Shown here piece after piece: positions 25,872 to 33,813 of a stretch of DNA of 64,000 bases; position 1 is the stretch's first letter, and every line of letters begins with the position of its first letter. The position numbers and the translations under genes are program-made. The notes below the pieces were generated by a model. The model was given only the letters and a program-made list of their open reading frames with translations, searched no databases and was not told the DNA's origin. The stretch spans positions 16,408-80,407 of the forward strand of contig FR895403.1 of the NCBI GenBank assembly GCA_000435595.1, given 5' to 3'. The DNA comes from Firmicutes bacterium CAG:882 (GTDB lineage: Bacteria > Bacillota > Clostridia > Lachnospirales > Lachnospiraceae).

Positions 25872-26011
25872 GTTGTGAAATTTAATTATATCACTTTCAG
25901 GCACGCTCCCGCTGCATTGCATCACTCAGCGGTTCATAATCGGCTGAAGTACAGCCGATAAGAACCGGCGGATGCAAAGCACCTGACAGCGATATAATTA
26001 AATTTCACAAC
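25872..26011. repeat. Perfect-ended inverted-repeat element B
   Basis: Arms of 21 bases, 25872-25892 and 25991-26011, are exact complements (gttgtgaaatttaa... ). Inside is a perfect hairpin, atcggctg (25939-25946) and cagccgat (25952-25959), extended by cggttc/gaaccg (25930-25935, 25962-25967). The element is 140 bases with no open frame. Arms begin like those of element A. It lies between the mannanase and the next gene, so it could be a small non-autonomous mobile element, or fold in the transcript and partly separate the mannanase from the transporter mRNA. Confidence 0.65.
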
Positions 26012-26058
26012 TGTTCAATGGTAGAAAGATTATTTACTTAATTAAGGGGGTTGAGGAT

Positions 26059-26820
26059 TTGAGAGATGGTGAAGTAAAAAAGAGTTTCAGTATAAAAGAT
26101 TTTTTTAATGGTAAGTGGTGCTCGTGGGATGGGCGGTTTATGGGAATACTCAACGGCTTCGGAGAACTTATAATGCTGAGTGTGGTATTTCTTGTGTGCT
26201 GTATACCGATTGTGACAATCGGTCCGGCGGTCACTTCACTTTACTACGCGGTTATAAAGAGCGTGAGGAGAGGCAGAGGAACACCGCTCGGTGAGTTTTT
26301 TTCATCGATGAAGAGGACGATGGGGAAGGGAATTTTGATAACGGTGGAGATAATTGCAGTTGGGGCTGCATTATACATAGGGTACAGACAGGCGGTTGCC
26401 ATGAACGAAGCGGCTGCGGAAGGGCTGGCAGTGCATGACGGAAAGGTATTTGCGACAGTTTACATAATATCTGCCGTTCTGTTAGCGGCGATGACAGTGT
26501 ATGTTTTTCCGATTTTATCGAGATTTACGATGAAAACGGTGAATATGTGGAAGCTGGCATTTGTGATGGGAATCAGATTTTTTCCGGTTACAGCAGCGGT
26601 TGTCATAGGAACGGCAGCACTTGTATGGATTCAGATTTATATACTTCCGATTCCGTGTGCAGCATTTGTTCCGGGATGCTGGTGCTTCGTGGTGACATTT
26701 ATGATGGAGAAGGTTTTACTGCACTATATGCCAAAGCCCGATGAGGGTGATGAGGCGTGGTACTATAACAGCAATGAAGGCAGAGCCGGAATCAGGCTTG
26801 GCGGAAAGGAAGAGGGATGA
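26059..26820 (+). CDS. YesL-like (DUF624) membrane protein
   Basis: 253 residues, TTG start at 26059 with AAGGGGG eight bases before. About five membrane helices; the first contains the family hallmark VFLVCCIPIVTIGPAVTSLYYA, and the end has the DEAWYYN motif. DUF624 proteins are found beside sugar ABC transporters of the YesM/YesN/LplB kind in Firmicutes, role unknown. Its stop overlaps the start of the binding-protein gene (ATGA). A second copy is encoded at 41823, so each transporter set has one. Confidence 0.88.
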   Translation: MRDGEVKKSFSIKDFFNGKWCSWDGRFMGILNGFGELIMLSVVFLVCCIPIVTIGPAVTSLYYAVIKSVRRGRGTPLGEFFSSMKRTMGKGILITVEIIAVGAALYIGYRQAVAMNEAAAEGLAVHDGKVFATVYIISAVLLAAMTVYVFPILSRFTMKTVNMWKLAFVMGIRFFPVTAAVVIGTAALVWIQIYILPIPCAAFVPGCWCFVVTFMMEKVLLHYMPKPDEGDEAWYYNSNEGRAGIRLGGKEEG

Positions 26821-29807
26821 AGCAGAATACCAGAAAAAGGGTTACTTCAGTGCTCGCGGCTGCGATGGCGGTGCTGCTCATGCTCCCGCTCGGTTCGGCA
26901 CATGTTGAGGCGAGAACAGAGCTTGAGATGGATGACTATGACGACATAGTGAGTACATATTCGGTTGATGATTCGGTGCTTGATTATAAGGATTATGTAA
27001 ATCGGTTCAGTGCAATATATCCTGAAAAATCAATAACCGTAGGCGCGGACGGCTGTGTAAGATACGATGAGAACGACGAGGAGACAGACCCCGTAATCTA
27101 TAAGGATTATGAGGGGATGAGCGGCGACAGCATCTACACAAGTGAGAACTCACTCATAGAGTTCGAGGTGGATGTCAAGGAGGAAGGCTTTTACAATCTG
27201 TCACTTGAATATTACCCGGTGAAGGGTAAGAACTCAGCGATAGAGAGAAGCGTATTCATCGACGGAGAGCTTCCTTACTCGGAGCTTGCGCTTGTAACCT
27301 TCTACAGAATATGGGAGTACGATGCGGACAGCTATGTAGGAGACAACGGCTCAACACAGTATATATGGGAGAAGGACAATCAGGGAAATGACTGCAAGCC
27401 GAGCATGAAGGAGAAGCCGGAATGGGTGAGCGGGTACATGTATGACAGCGACGGATATGTAACAACTCCGCTTTCGGTGTATCTCACCAAGGGAAAACAT
27501 ACGGTGACGCTTCTTTCAATGAGAGAGCCGATGGTAATTCACTCCTTAACACTCAGCAATGCTGAGGACAGACCGTCATACGCGGAGGTTAAGAGTCAGA
27601 ACGATGCGGCCGGCGTGAAGGATGCAAGTGGAAAGCTCATCACGATAGAGGGTGAGAATCCTACAAGAACATCTTCACAGATGCTTTACCCGATACAGGA
27701 TCAGTCATCACCTTCGGTTTCACCATCAAGTGCCAGGATGCTTCTCAACAATACAATCGGAGGCAATTCATGGAGGCTTGTCGGACAGTGGATTGAATGG
27801 GATTTCGATGTGGATGAGAGCGGATATTACAATATTTCTCTTTATGATTGTCAGAACTTCGTGAGAGGTATATATGTTTCAAGAAAGATAACGATAGATG
27901 GGGAAGTTCCTTTTAAGGAAATGGAGGCATACGGATTTAAATATGACCAGAGCTGGAGAGAGGATGTACTCTCAGACAATTACGGAACACCGTATTCCTT
28001 CTATCTTGAAGAGGGACACCACACAATAAGAATGGAAGTCGTGCTCGGAGACTTCTCAGACATTATAAGTGAGGTTGAGGACTGCGTTAAGCAGCTCAAT
28101 TCAATTTACAGAGAGGTCATAAGAGTTACGGGCGTATCGCCTGATACTTACAGAGATTACCAGATTGAAAGGACACTTCCTGAGCTTCACGATGAACTTG
28201 TGGCAGTAAGAGATCAGCTCGACGCTGCGATAACATCGCTCAGAGCACTCACGGGAAAGAAATCCGACAAGGAAACGGTACTTCTTACAATGCGCGACCA
28301 GTTAGACGACCTCATCGCCGACGGGGATTATTTTGTAAGAGTTATCGGAACCTTCAAGATTAATGTGAGAGCCTGCGGTAACTGGGTAACACAGGTTATA
28401 GACCAGCCTCTTGCGATTGACAGAATCAACATTTATTCAGCGGATGTCAGACCGTCCTATGATAACACATCCTTTTTCAGCAAGGCAGGCTACGAGTGTA
28501 AGAGACTTTTCTACTCATTCGTAATTGATTACAACCAGATTGGCAATGTGGCAGAGGACAACGGCGACAGCCCGACAATAACACTCTGGATTGGTTCCGG
28601 ACGTGATCAGGCAAACGTAATCAAGTCGATGATTGATGAGAGCTTCACCAACGAATACGGTGTGAATGTAAATGTACAGCTCGTCGATATGTCGACGCTA
28701 CTTCGAGCAGAGCTTGCGGGCGAAGGACCTGACGTGGCAATACAGGTTGCCAATACTTCGGGAATTGCGGGAGCTGTTCTCAACACGGGAAATGATACTC
28801 CTGTCAATTACGGTATCAGAAACGCGGTACTTGATTTAAGTCAGTTCGAGGATCTCGATGAGGTGCTTACACGATTCTCAGATGCTTCGATGACGGCATT
28901 TACCTTTGACGGAGCAACATACGCGCTTCCGGAGACTATAACTTTTCCGGTTATGTTCTACAGAAAAGATATATTAGCCGAGTTAGGACTTGATATTCCT
29001 GAGACGTGGGATGATGTAAAGGTTGCGATGACCGTGCTTGCAAAGAATCAGATGGAGTTCGGTATGCTTCCGAGTGAGCAGATATTTGCAATGCTTCTCT
29101 ATCAGAACGGTGGGGAATATTACACGGAGAATGGCAGCAGGTCACTTCTCGATTCCGATATAGCAGTCAATACCTTCAAAGAGTACTGTGAATACTATAC
29201 GGATTTCAAGATTGATAAGGAGACCAGCGTGGAGGAAAGATTCCGTACAGGCGAGTGTCCGATTATCATAGCTGATTACACAACATACAATAACCTCGTA
29301 GTATCAGCTCCGGATATCGCGGGACTCTGGGATTTTGTTCCGGTTCCTGGTACGGTTAAGGAGGACGGAAGCGTCGACAGAAGCACGGGCTGTACCGGAC
29401 TGGCAAGTATAATAATGGCGGATACGGAGTATCCTGAGGCATGCTGGGAATTCTTAAAGTGGTGGACGAGTGCGGATGTCCAGACTCAGTACGGACGAGA
29501 GATGGAGAGCCTTATGGGTTCGGCAGCGAGAGTTCCGACAGCTAACCTTGAAGCCTTTGCAAACATGCCTTGGCCTGTAGATGATTATGAGGCACTTCTT
29601 GAGGCATTTGATTATGTTAAGGGAATTCCTCAGGTCCCGGGCGGATATTACTCATGGCGTAATGTTAACAATGCTTTTTATACCGTAACAACAGAGACCG
29701 ACACGGCATCTCCTAGAGAGGAGCTCATGGATAAGGTAATCTACATCAATGCAGAGATTAATTACAAGCGTCAGGAGCTTGGACTTGTGCTTGATGAGCA
29801 GGAATAG
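26817..29807 (+). CDS. Giant extracellular solute-binding protein with CBM-like N-terminus
   Basis: 996 residues. A Sec signal peptide (MKQNTRKRVTSVLAAAMAVLLMLPLGSA...) has no lipobox Cys. Residues about 60-560 hold two beta-sandwich modules resembling carbohydrate-binding domains (IEFEVDVKEEGFYNLSLEYYP; IEWDFDVDESGYYNISLYD) separated by a helical segment around 405-500. A family 1 binding protein starts near 580 (TITLWIGSGRDQANVIKSMI) with ALPETITFPVMFYRKDILAELG. It likely captures oligosaccharides for the permeases at 29824 and 30768. Twice the usual binding-protein length, and without visible membrane anchoring. Confidence 0.88.
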   Translation: MKQNTRKRVTSVLAAAMAVLLMLPLGSAHVEARTELEMDDYDDIVSTYSVDDSVLDYKDYVNRFSAIYPEKSITVGADGCVRYDENDEETDPVIYKDYEGMSGDSIYTSENSLIEFEVDVKEEGFYNLSLEYYPVKGKNSAIERSVFIDGELPYSELALVTFYRIWEYDADSYVGDNGSTQYIWEKDNQGNDCKPSMKEKPEWVSGYMYDSDGYVTTPLSVYLTKGKHTVTLLSMREPMVIHSLTLSNAEDRPSYAEVKSQNDAAGVKDASGKLITIEGENPTRTSSQMLYPIQDQSSPSVSPSSARMLLNNTIGGNSWRLVGQWIEWDFDVDESGYYNISLYDCQNFVRGIYVSRKITIDGEVPFKEMEAYGFKYDQSWREDVLSDNYGTPYSFYLEEGHHTIRMEVVLGDFSDIISEVEDCVKQLNSIYREVIRVTGVSPDTYRDYQIERTLPELHDELVAVRDQLDAAITSLRALTGKKSDKETVLLTMRDQLDDLIADGDYFVRVIGTFKINVRACGNWVTQVIDQPLAIDRINIYSADVRPSYDNTSFFSKAGYECKRLFYSFVIDYNQIGNVAEDNGDSPTITLWIGSGRDQANVIKSMIDESFTNEYGVNVNVQLVDMSTLLRAELAGEGPDVAIQVANTSGIAGAVLNTGNDTPVNYGIRNAVLDLSQFEDLDEVLTRFSDASMTAFTFDGATYALPETITFPVMFYRKDILAELGLDIPETWDDVKVAMTVLAKNQMEFGMLPSEQIFAMLLYQNGGEYYTENGSRSLLDSDIAVNTFKEYCEYYTDFKIDKETSVEERFRTGECPIIIADYTTYNNLVVSAPDIAGLWDFVPVPGTVKEDGSVDRSTGCTGLASIIMADTEYPEACWEFLKWWTSADVQTQYGREMESLMGSAARVPTANLEAFANMPWPVDDYEALLEAFDYVKGIPQVPGGYYSWRNVNNAFYTVTTETDTASPREELMDKVIYINAEINYKRQELGLVLDEQE

Positions 29808-29823
29808 GAAAGGGGGAAGATAA

Positions 29824-30771
29824 ATGGCACAGAATACAGCAGGTACAGTCTCGGTGGATGAGCTGGCGTATAGGCAGAGAAAGCTCGGCTACAGACTTAG
29901 AAAAAGCCGCGTATCTTACGCGATGATGGCACCGTATTTTATATTGTTTTTCCTCTTTACAGTGCTCCCGGTAGTGATATCCATAGCGTTCAGCTTTACA
30001 TATTTTAATATGCTTGAACCTCCGACCTTCGTAGGCTGGAAAAATTATATCAAGCTTTTCCTTGAGGACGACATATTCCTTATATCACTTAAAAATACAC
30101 TTATATTTGCAGTGATTACGGGACCTGTAAGCTATATATTATGTCTCCTCTTTGCATGGATAATAAATGAGTTCTCGGGAAAGTTAAGAGCATTCCTTAC
30201 ACTCATTTTCTATGCACCGAGTATCTGCGGTAATGCATATATGGTATGGAATTTAATTCTTACCGGCGACCGCTACGGATACCTTAACGGTATACTTTTA
30301 AAACTCGGAATAATTGATGAAGCAATCCTCTGGATGAAGACAGAGAAGTATGTGCTTCCTGTGCTTATAGTCGTTCAGCTCTGGCTGTCACTTGGTACAG
30401 GATTCCTTTCCTTCATAGCAGGTCTTCAGACGGTTGACAAGAGCCTCTATGAGGCAGCCGCACTCGACGGAGTAAAGAACCGCTGGCAGGAGTTATGGTA
30501 CGTGACACTTCCTTCAATGAAGCCGCAGCTTATGTTCGGTGCGGTAATGCAGATTACACAGTCATTCGCGGTAGCTGATATATCAATACAGCTCGCAGGA
30601 AACCCGTCAGTCAACTACGCAGGAGCAACGGTAGTAACGCACCTTCTTGACTACGGTTCCGGAGGACGAATGGAGATGGGTTATGCGTCGGCGATAGCCA
30701 CGGTACTCTTCCTTCTCATGATTGGAACCAATAAGCTTGTACAGCGTATCCTAAGGAGGGTTGGTCAATGA
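29824..30771 (+). CDS. Sugar ABC transporter permease (MalF/UgpA type)
   Basis: 315 residues with six membrane helices. The EAA motif (EAAALDGVKNRWQELWYVTLPSMKP) lies near 218-242 and docks the ATPase. It forms a heterodimer with the next permease, whose start overlaps its stop (ATGA). The binding protein just upstream is its partner. No ATPase gene occurs in the locus, so a shared MsmX-type ATPase is likely used. Confidence 0.93.
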   Translation: MAQNTAGTVSVDELAYRQRKLGYRLRKSRVSYAMMAPYFILFFLFTVLPVVISIAFSFTYFNMLEPPTFVGWKNYIKLFLEDDIFLISLKNTLIFAVITGPVSYILCLLFAWIINEFSGKLRAFLTLIFYAPSICGNAYMVWNLILTGDRYGYLNGILLKLGIIDEAILWMKTEKYVLPVLIVVQLWLSLGTGFLSFIAGLQTVDKSLYEAAALDGVKNRWQELWYVTLPSMKPQLMFGAVMQITQSFAVADISIQLAGNPSVNYAGATVVTHLLDYGSGGRMEMGYASAIATVLFLLMIGTNKLVQRILRRVGQ

Positions 30772-31661
30772 GTAAGGAAAATAAGCAGAAAAAGAAATTA
30801 TTTAAGAGACGGCCTAGGGAAAAGAAGCTCAACCGTTCAATGGCGGGAAATACATTGTTGTTCGTGATAATGTTCATCTGTGGCGTGTTCATGGCACTTC
30901 CTCTTGTAATGATTATCAACAATGCGTTAAAGCCGCTTGATGAGATTTATCAGTTCCCTCCTAAGATTTTTGTAAGGAACCCTACACTTGAGAATTTCTC
31001 AGACCTGTTCGTGCTGATGAACAGCTCGTGGGTGCCATTCTCCAGATACATATTGAACACGATAATCATTACCGGCGGCGGTATGGTAGGGCATGTGCTC
31101 TGTGCTTCGCTTGCGGCATATCCGCTTGCAAAACACAATTTTCCGGGTAAAAAGATACTCTTCAACATGGTAGTGCTCTCCATGATGTTCTCATGGACGG
31201 TAACACAGATACCACAGTATCTCATTATAAGCTGGCTGCATATCAACAATACCTACGCTGCGTTAATTCTTCCGGCCTGCTCCTTCGGTATGGGACTCTA
31301 CCTCATGAAGCAGTTCATGGAGCAGCTTCCCGATTCACTCATGGAGTCGGCAAGACTTGACGGTGCGACAGAGTGGAGAGTGTTCTGGTCGATAGTTATG
31401 CCGAATGTAAAGCCTGCATGGCTTACACTTGCAATCTTCCAGTTCCAGCAGATGTGGGGAAACACGGGAAGCTTATTCTTAAGAAATGAGGAACTAAAAC
31501 CGCTGCAGTATGCATTGCAGCAGATTACGGCAGGTGGTACGGCGAGAGCCGGAGCGGCAGCGGCGGTTACGTTTATCATAGCAGCAGTACCTATTATCTT
31601 CTTCCTGATATGTCAGAGCAATGTCCTTGAGACAATGACAACATCAGGTATGAAGGACTGA
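30768..31661 (+). CDS. Sugar ABC transporter permease (MalG/UgpE type)
   Basis: 297 residues with six membrane helices after a very basic N-terminal tail (ENKQKKKLFKRRPREKKL). The EAA-like motif (ESARLDGATEWRVFWSIVMP) is in the second half. It is the second channel subunit, coupled to 29824 by a four-base overlap. The basic tail is longer than usual. The following NHL gene begins 13 bases later behind a strong ribosome site. Confidence 0.93.
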   Translation: MSKENKQKKKLFKRRPREKKLNRSMAGNTLLFVIMFICGVFMALPLVMIINNALKPLDEIYQFPPKIFVRNPTLENFSDLFVLMNSSWVPFSRYILNTIIITGGGMVGHVLCASLAAYPLAKHNFPGKKILFNMVVLSMMFSWTVTQIPQYLIISWLHINNTYAALILPACSFGMGLYLMKQFMEQLPDSLMESARLDGATEWRVFWSIVMPNVKPAWLTLAIFQFQQMWGNTGSLFLRNEELKPLQYALQQITAGGTARAGAAAAVTFIIAAVPIIFFLICQSNVLETMTTSGMKD

Positions 31662-31674
31662 CAGGAGGGTGGGC

Positions 31675-33171
31675 ATGAGAAAAAAAATATCACACAGCTT
31701 AAAAAAGCTCACAGCCCTTCTTGCAGTGTTCGTGCTGGTGGGTATGAGTTTTACAATCCCGGTTGCGGCATCCGACGAGCCGTATGACACATACAACTAT
31801 GACGACAGAGAAGATTTAACCTACACACCTTCGGCGTATGAGCCGATAAAGGCGATTGCTGGAAACGGACTAAAGTATAACGGCGTGAGCATAGGAAACT
31901 TCGTGTCACCACAGGATATATGCTATGCGGATGACGGCAATCTGTATCTTGCAGATACGGGAAACAACAGAATAGTGGTGTTAAACAACGATATGACAGA
32001 GGTTGTCAACATCATTGACGGTTTTGACAACAACGGAGTTAAGGACGGCTTCAAATCTCCTTACGGTGTGTGTATCTCGGAAAAGGGTCAGCTTTATGTT
32101 GCGGACTCACAGAACCACAGAATAGTAGTACTCGAGAAGGACGGAACGCTCGTCAGAATAGTACAGAACCCTGTATCACAGTCACTTGATGCAGGTTATG
32201 TGTTCGTACCTTTGAAGGTGACTGTCGACTATGCGGACCGAATATACTGTATCGCACAGAACATGTTCGAAGGAATCATGGTATTTGAGACGAACGGTGA
32301 GTTCTCAGGATTCTTTGGAACCATCAATGTAAAAATTACACTTTGGGAGAAGTTCTGGAAGAGAATTGCGACCAAGGAGGAGCGCTCCAAGCAGCAGCTC
32401 TACATACCGACGGAGTTCACGGGAATAGATGTCGATGCGGACGGCTTCATATATGCGACCAACATTGATTCTGAGGGAGTTCAGGCGGTAAGACGACTGA
32501 ATCCGAGAGGTGAGGACGTAATAAAGAAGGGGGAGAACGGAAATGTCGGCGGAGACTTGTGGGTTAACGGCCAGACACAGTATGCCGGAGCTTCACAGAT
32601 TACGGATGTTGTGTACAGGGACAAGGGAATATACACACTGCTTGACAGAAAGAGAGGAAGAATATTTACATACGACCATGAGGGCAACCTCCTCTACATT
32701 TTCGGAGGGCTTGGTACACAGCTTGGGACCTTCAGCACACCTGTTGCCATAGAGGTGTCGGGAGATAAGCTGGTTGTGCTTGACGCATACAGGGCAGAAC
32801 TCACGGTATTTAACGCTACCGAGTACGGCTCACTCATCAACGAGGCTATAGCGCTCAGATATGACGGTGATGAGACGCTTGCGGTAGAAAAATGGCGCGA
32901 GGTGTTAAGACTTGACGAGAACAATGAGCTTGCCAACACCGGAATCGGTAAGGCATACCTAACGGCAGGTGATAACAAGAGTGCTATGAAATATCTTAAG
33001 CTTGGTATGGATGCGGACTACTACTCGATAGCATTCAGGCGTTACCGCAATCAGGTGCTTGCAGATAATCTAAGCTATATACTCACGGCAGCCGCAGTCA
33101 TCATAATAGCGATTGTGGTACTTACAAGAGTAAAAGGCAGGAAGCGCGGGAAGGGAGGCGAGAAGGCTTGA
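31675..33171 (+). CDS. Secreted NHL-repeat protein with TPR-like segment and C-terminal membrane anchor
   Basis: 498 residues, ATG 31675 after GGAGGGTGGG. A signal peptide (to about residue 33) is followed by repeated NHL blades (FVSPQDICYADDGNLYLADTGNNRIVVL; GFKSPYGVCISEKGQLYVADSQNHRIVVL) forming a beta-propeller to about 370. A TPR-like helical region follows (AVEKWREVLRLDENNELA, AYLTAGDNKSAMKYLKLGM). A membrane helix near the end (YILTAAAVIIIAIVVLTRV) leaves a basic tail inside. Thus the propeller faces outside. Function unknown; the setting between permease genes suggests a surface component of glycan uptake. Its stop overlaps the Yip1 gene (TTGA). Confidence 0.85.
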   Translation: MRKKISHSLKKLTALLAVFVLVGMSFTIPVAASDEPYDTYNYDDREDLTYTPSAYEPIKAIAGNGLKYNGVSIGNFVSPQDICYADDGNLYLADTGNNRIVVLNNDMTEVVNIIDGFDNNGVKDGFKSPYGVCISEKGQLYVADSQNHRIVVLEKDGTLVRIVQNPVSQSLDAGYVFVPLKVTVDYADRIYCIAQNMFEGIMVFETNGEFSGFFGTINVKITLWEKFWKRIATKEERSKQQLYIPTEFTGIDVDADGFIYATNIDSEGVQAVRRLNPRGEDVIKKGENGNVGGDLWVNGQTQYAGASQITDVVYRDKGIYTLLDRKRGRIFTYDHEGNLLYIFGGLGTQLGTFSTPVAIEVSGDKLVVLDAYRAELTVFNATEYGSLINEAIALRYDGDETLAVEKWREVLRLDENNELANTGIGKAYLTAGDNKSAMKYLKLGMDADYYSIAFRRYRNQVLADNLSYILTAAAVIIIAIVVLTRVKGRKRGKGGEKA

Positions 33172-33797
33172 AAAAATGGTTTTCCAAGGAAAAATGGAGC
33201 TACTTCGGATACACATTGACCCACCCTATGGACGGTTTTTACTGGATACGCCATAAGGAGTACGGAAGTGTACCGATAGCAATACTTATGGTTATTCTTT
33301 TTTCGATAAGCTTCTCGCTCAACAGACTGTATGCAAGCTTTGTTGTGAACGAGACGGATCCTAGAAGCGTAAACAGCCTGACAGAGCTTGCGGGTGTGCT
33401 TGTGCTTTTCCTGTTAGTGTGTGTCGGCAACTGGTCAATCACCTGTCTTATGGACGGTGAGGGACGTTTTAAGGACATTATTATTGCAGTAGGCTATGGA
33501 ATTACACCGGCGACGGTGGGCTATGTGCTCGCCACTCTTTTGAGCAGGGTCATCGCAGACAATGAGCAGGCATTCTACGGACTTGTAATTGCAATCGGTA
33601 TCGCATACGCGGTGATACTGGTGTTGATGGGAATTATGCAGGTTCACAATTACACGCTCGGAAAGACGCTTATAACCTTGTTTTTAACCTTCGTTGCGGT
33701 GCTGATAATAATATTCCTCGCATTGCTGCTTTTTAATCTGGTAAGTCAGGTAATTACATTCTTTAAGAGTATTTACCTTGAACTGATATTCCGATGA
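33168..33797 (+). CDS. Yip1-domain membrane protein
   Basis: 209 residues starting at TTG 33168 in the stop of the NHL gene. Five membrane helices after a short polar start (WSYFGYTLTHPMDGFYWIRHKEYGS) match the bacterial Yip1/YIP1-like family. The role is unknown. Its translational coupling to the NHL gene suggests the two proteins act together in the membrane, a pairing that was also noted by me as compatible with a complex but not proven. Confidence 0.8.
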   Translation: MKKWFSKEKWSYFGYTLTHPMDGFYWIRHKEYGSVPIAILMVILFSISFSLNRLYASFVVNETDPRSVNSLTELAGVLVLFLLVCVGNWSITCLMDGEGRFKDIIIAVGYGITPATVGYVLATLLSRVIADNEQAFYGLVIAIGIAYAVILVLMGIMQVHNYTLGKTLITLFLTFVAVLIIIFLALLLFNLVSQVITFFKSIYLELIFR

Positions 33798-33813
33798 AAG
33801 GAAGGTAAGGGCT

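Noticed and set aside
25872..26011. Element B as a Rho-independent terminator
   Set aside because: Arms are AT-rich and 98 bases apart, with no T-run directly after; a repeat element fits better.
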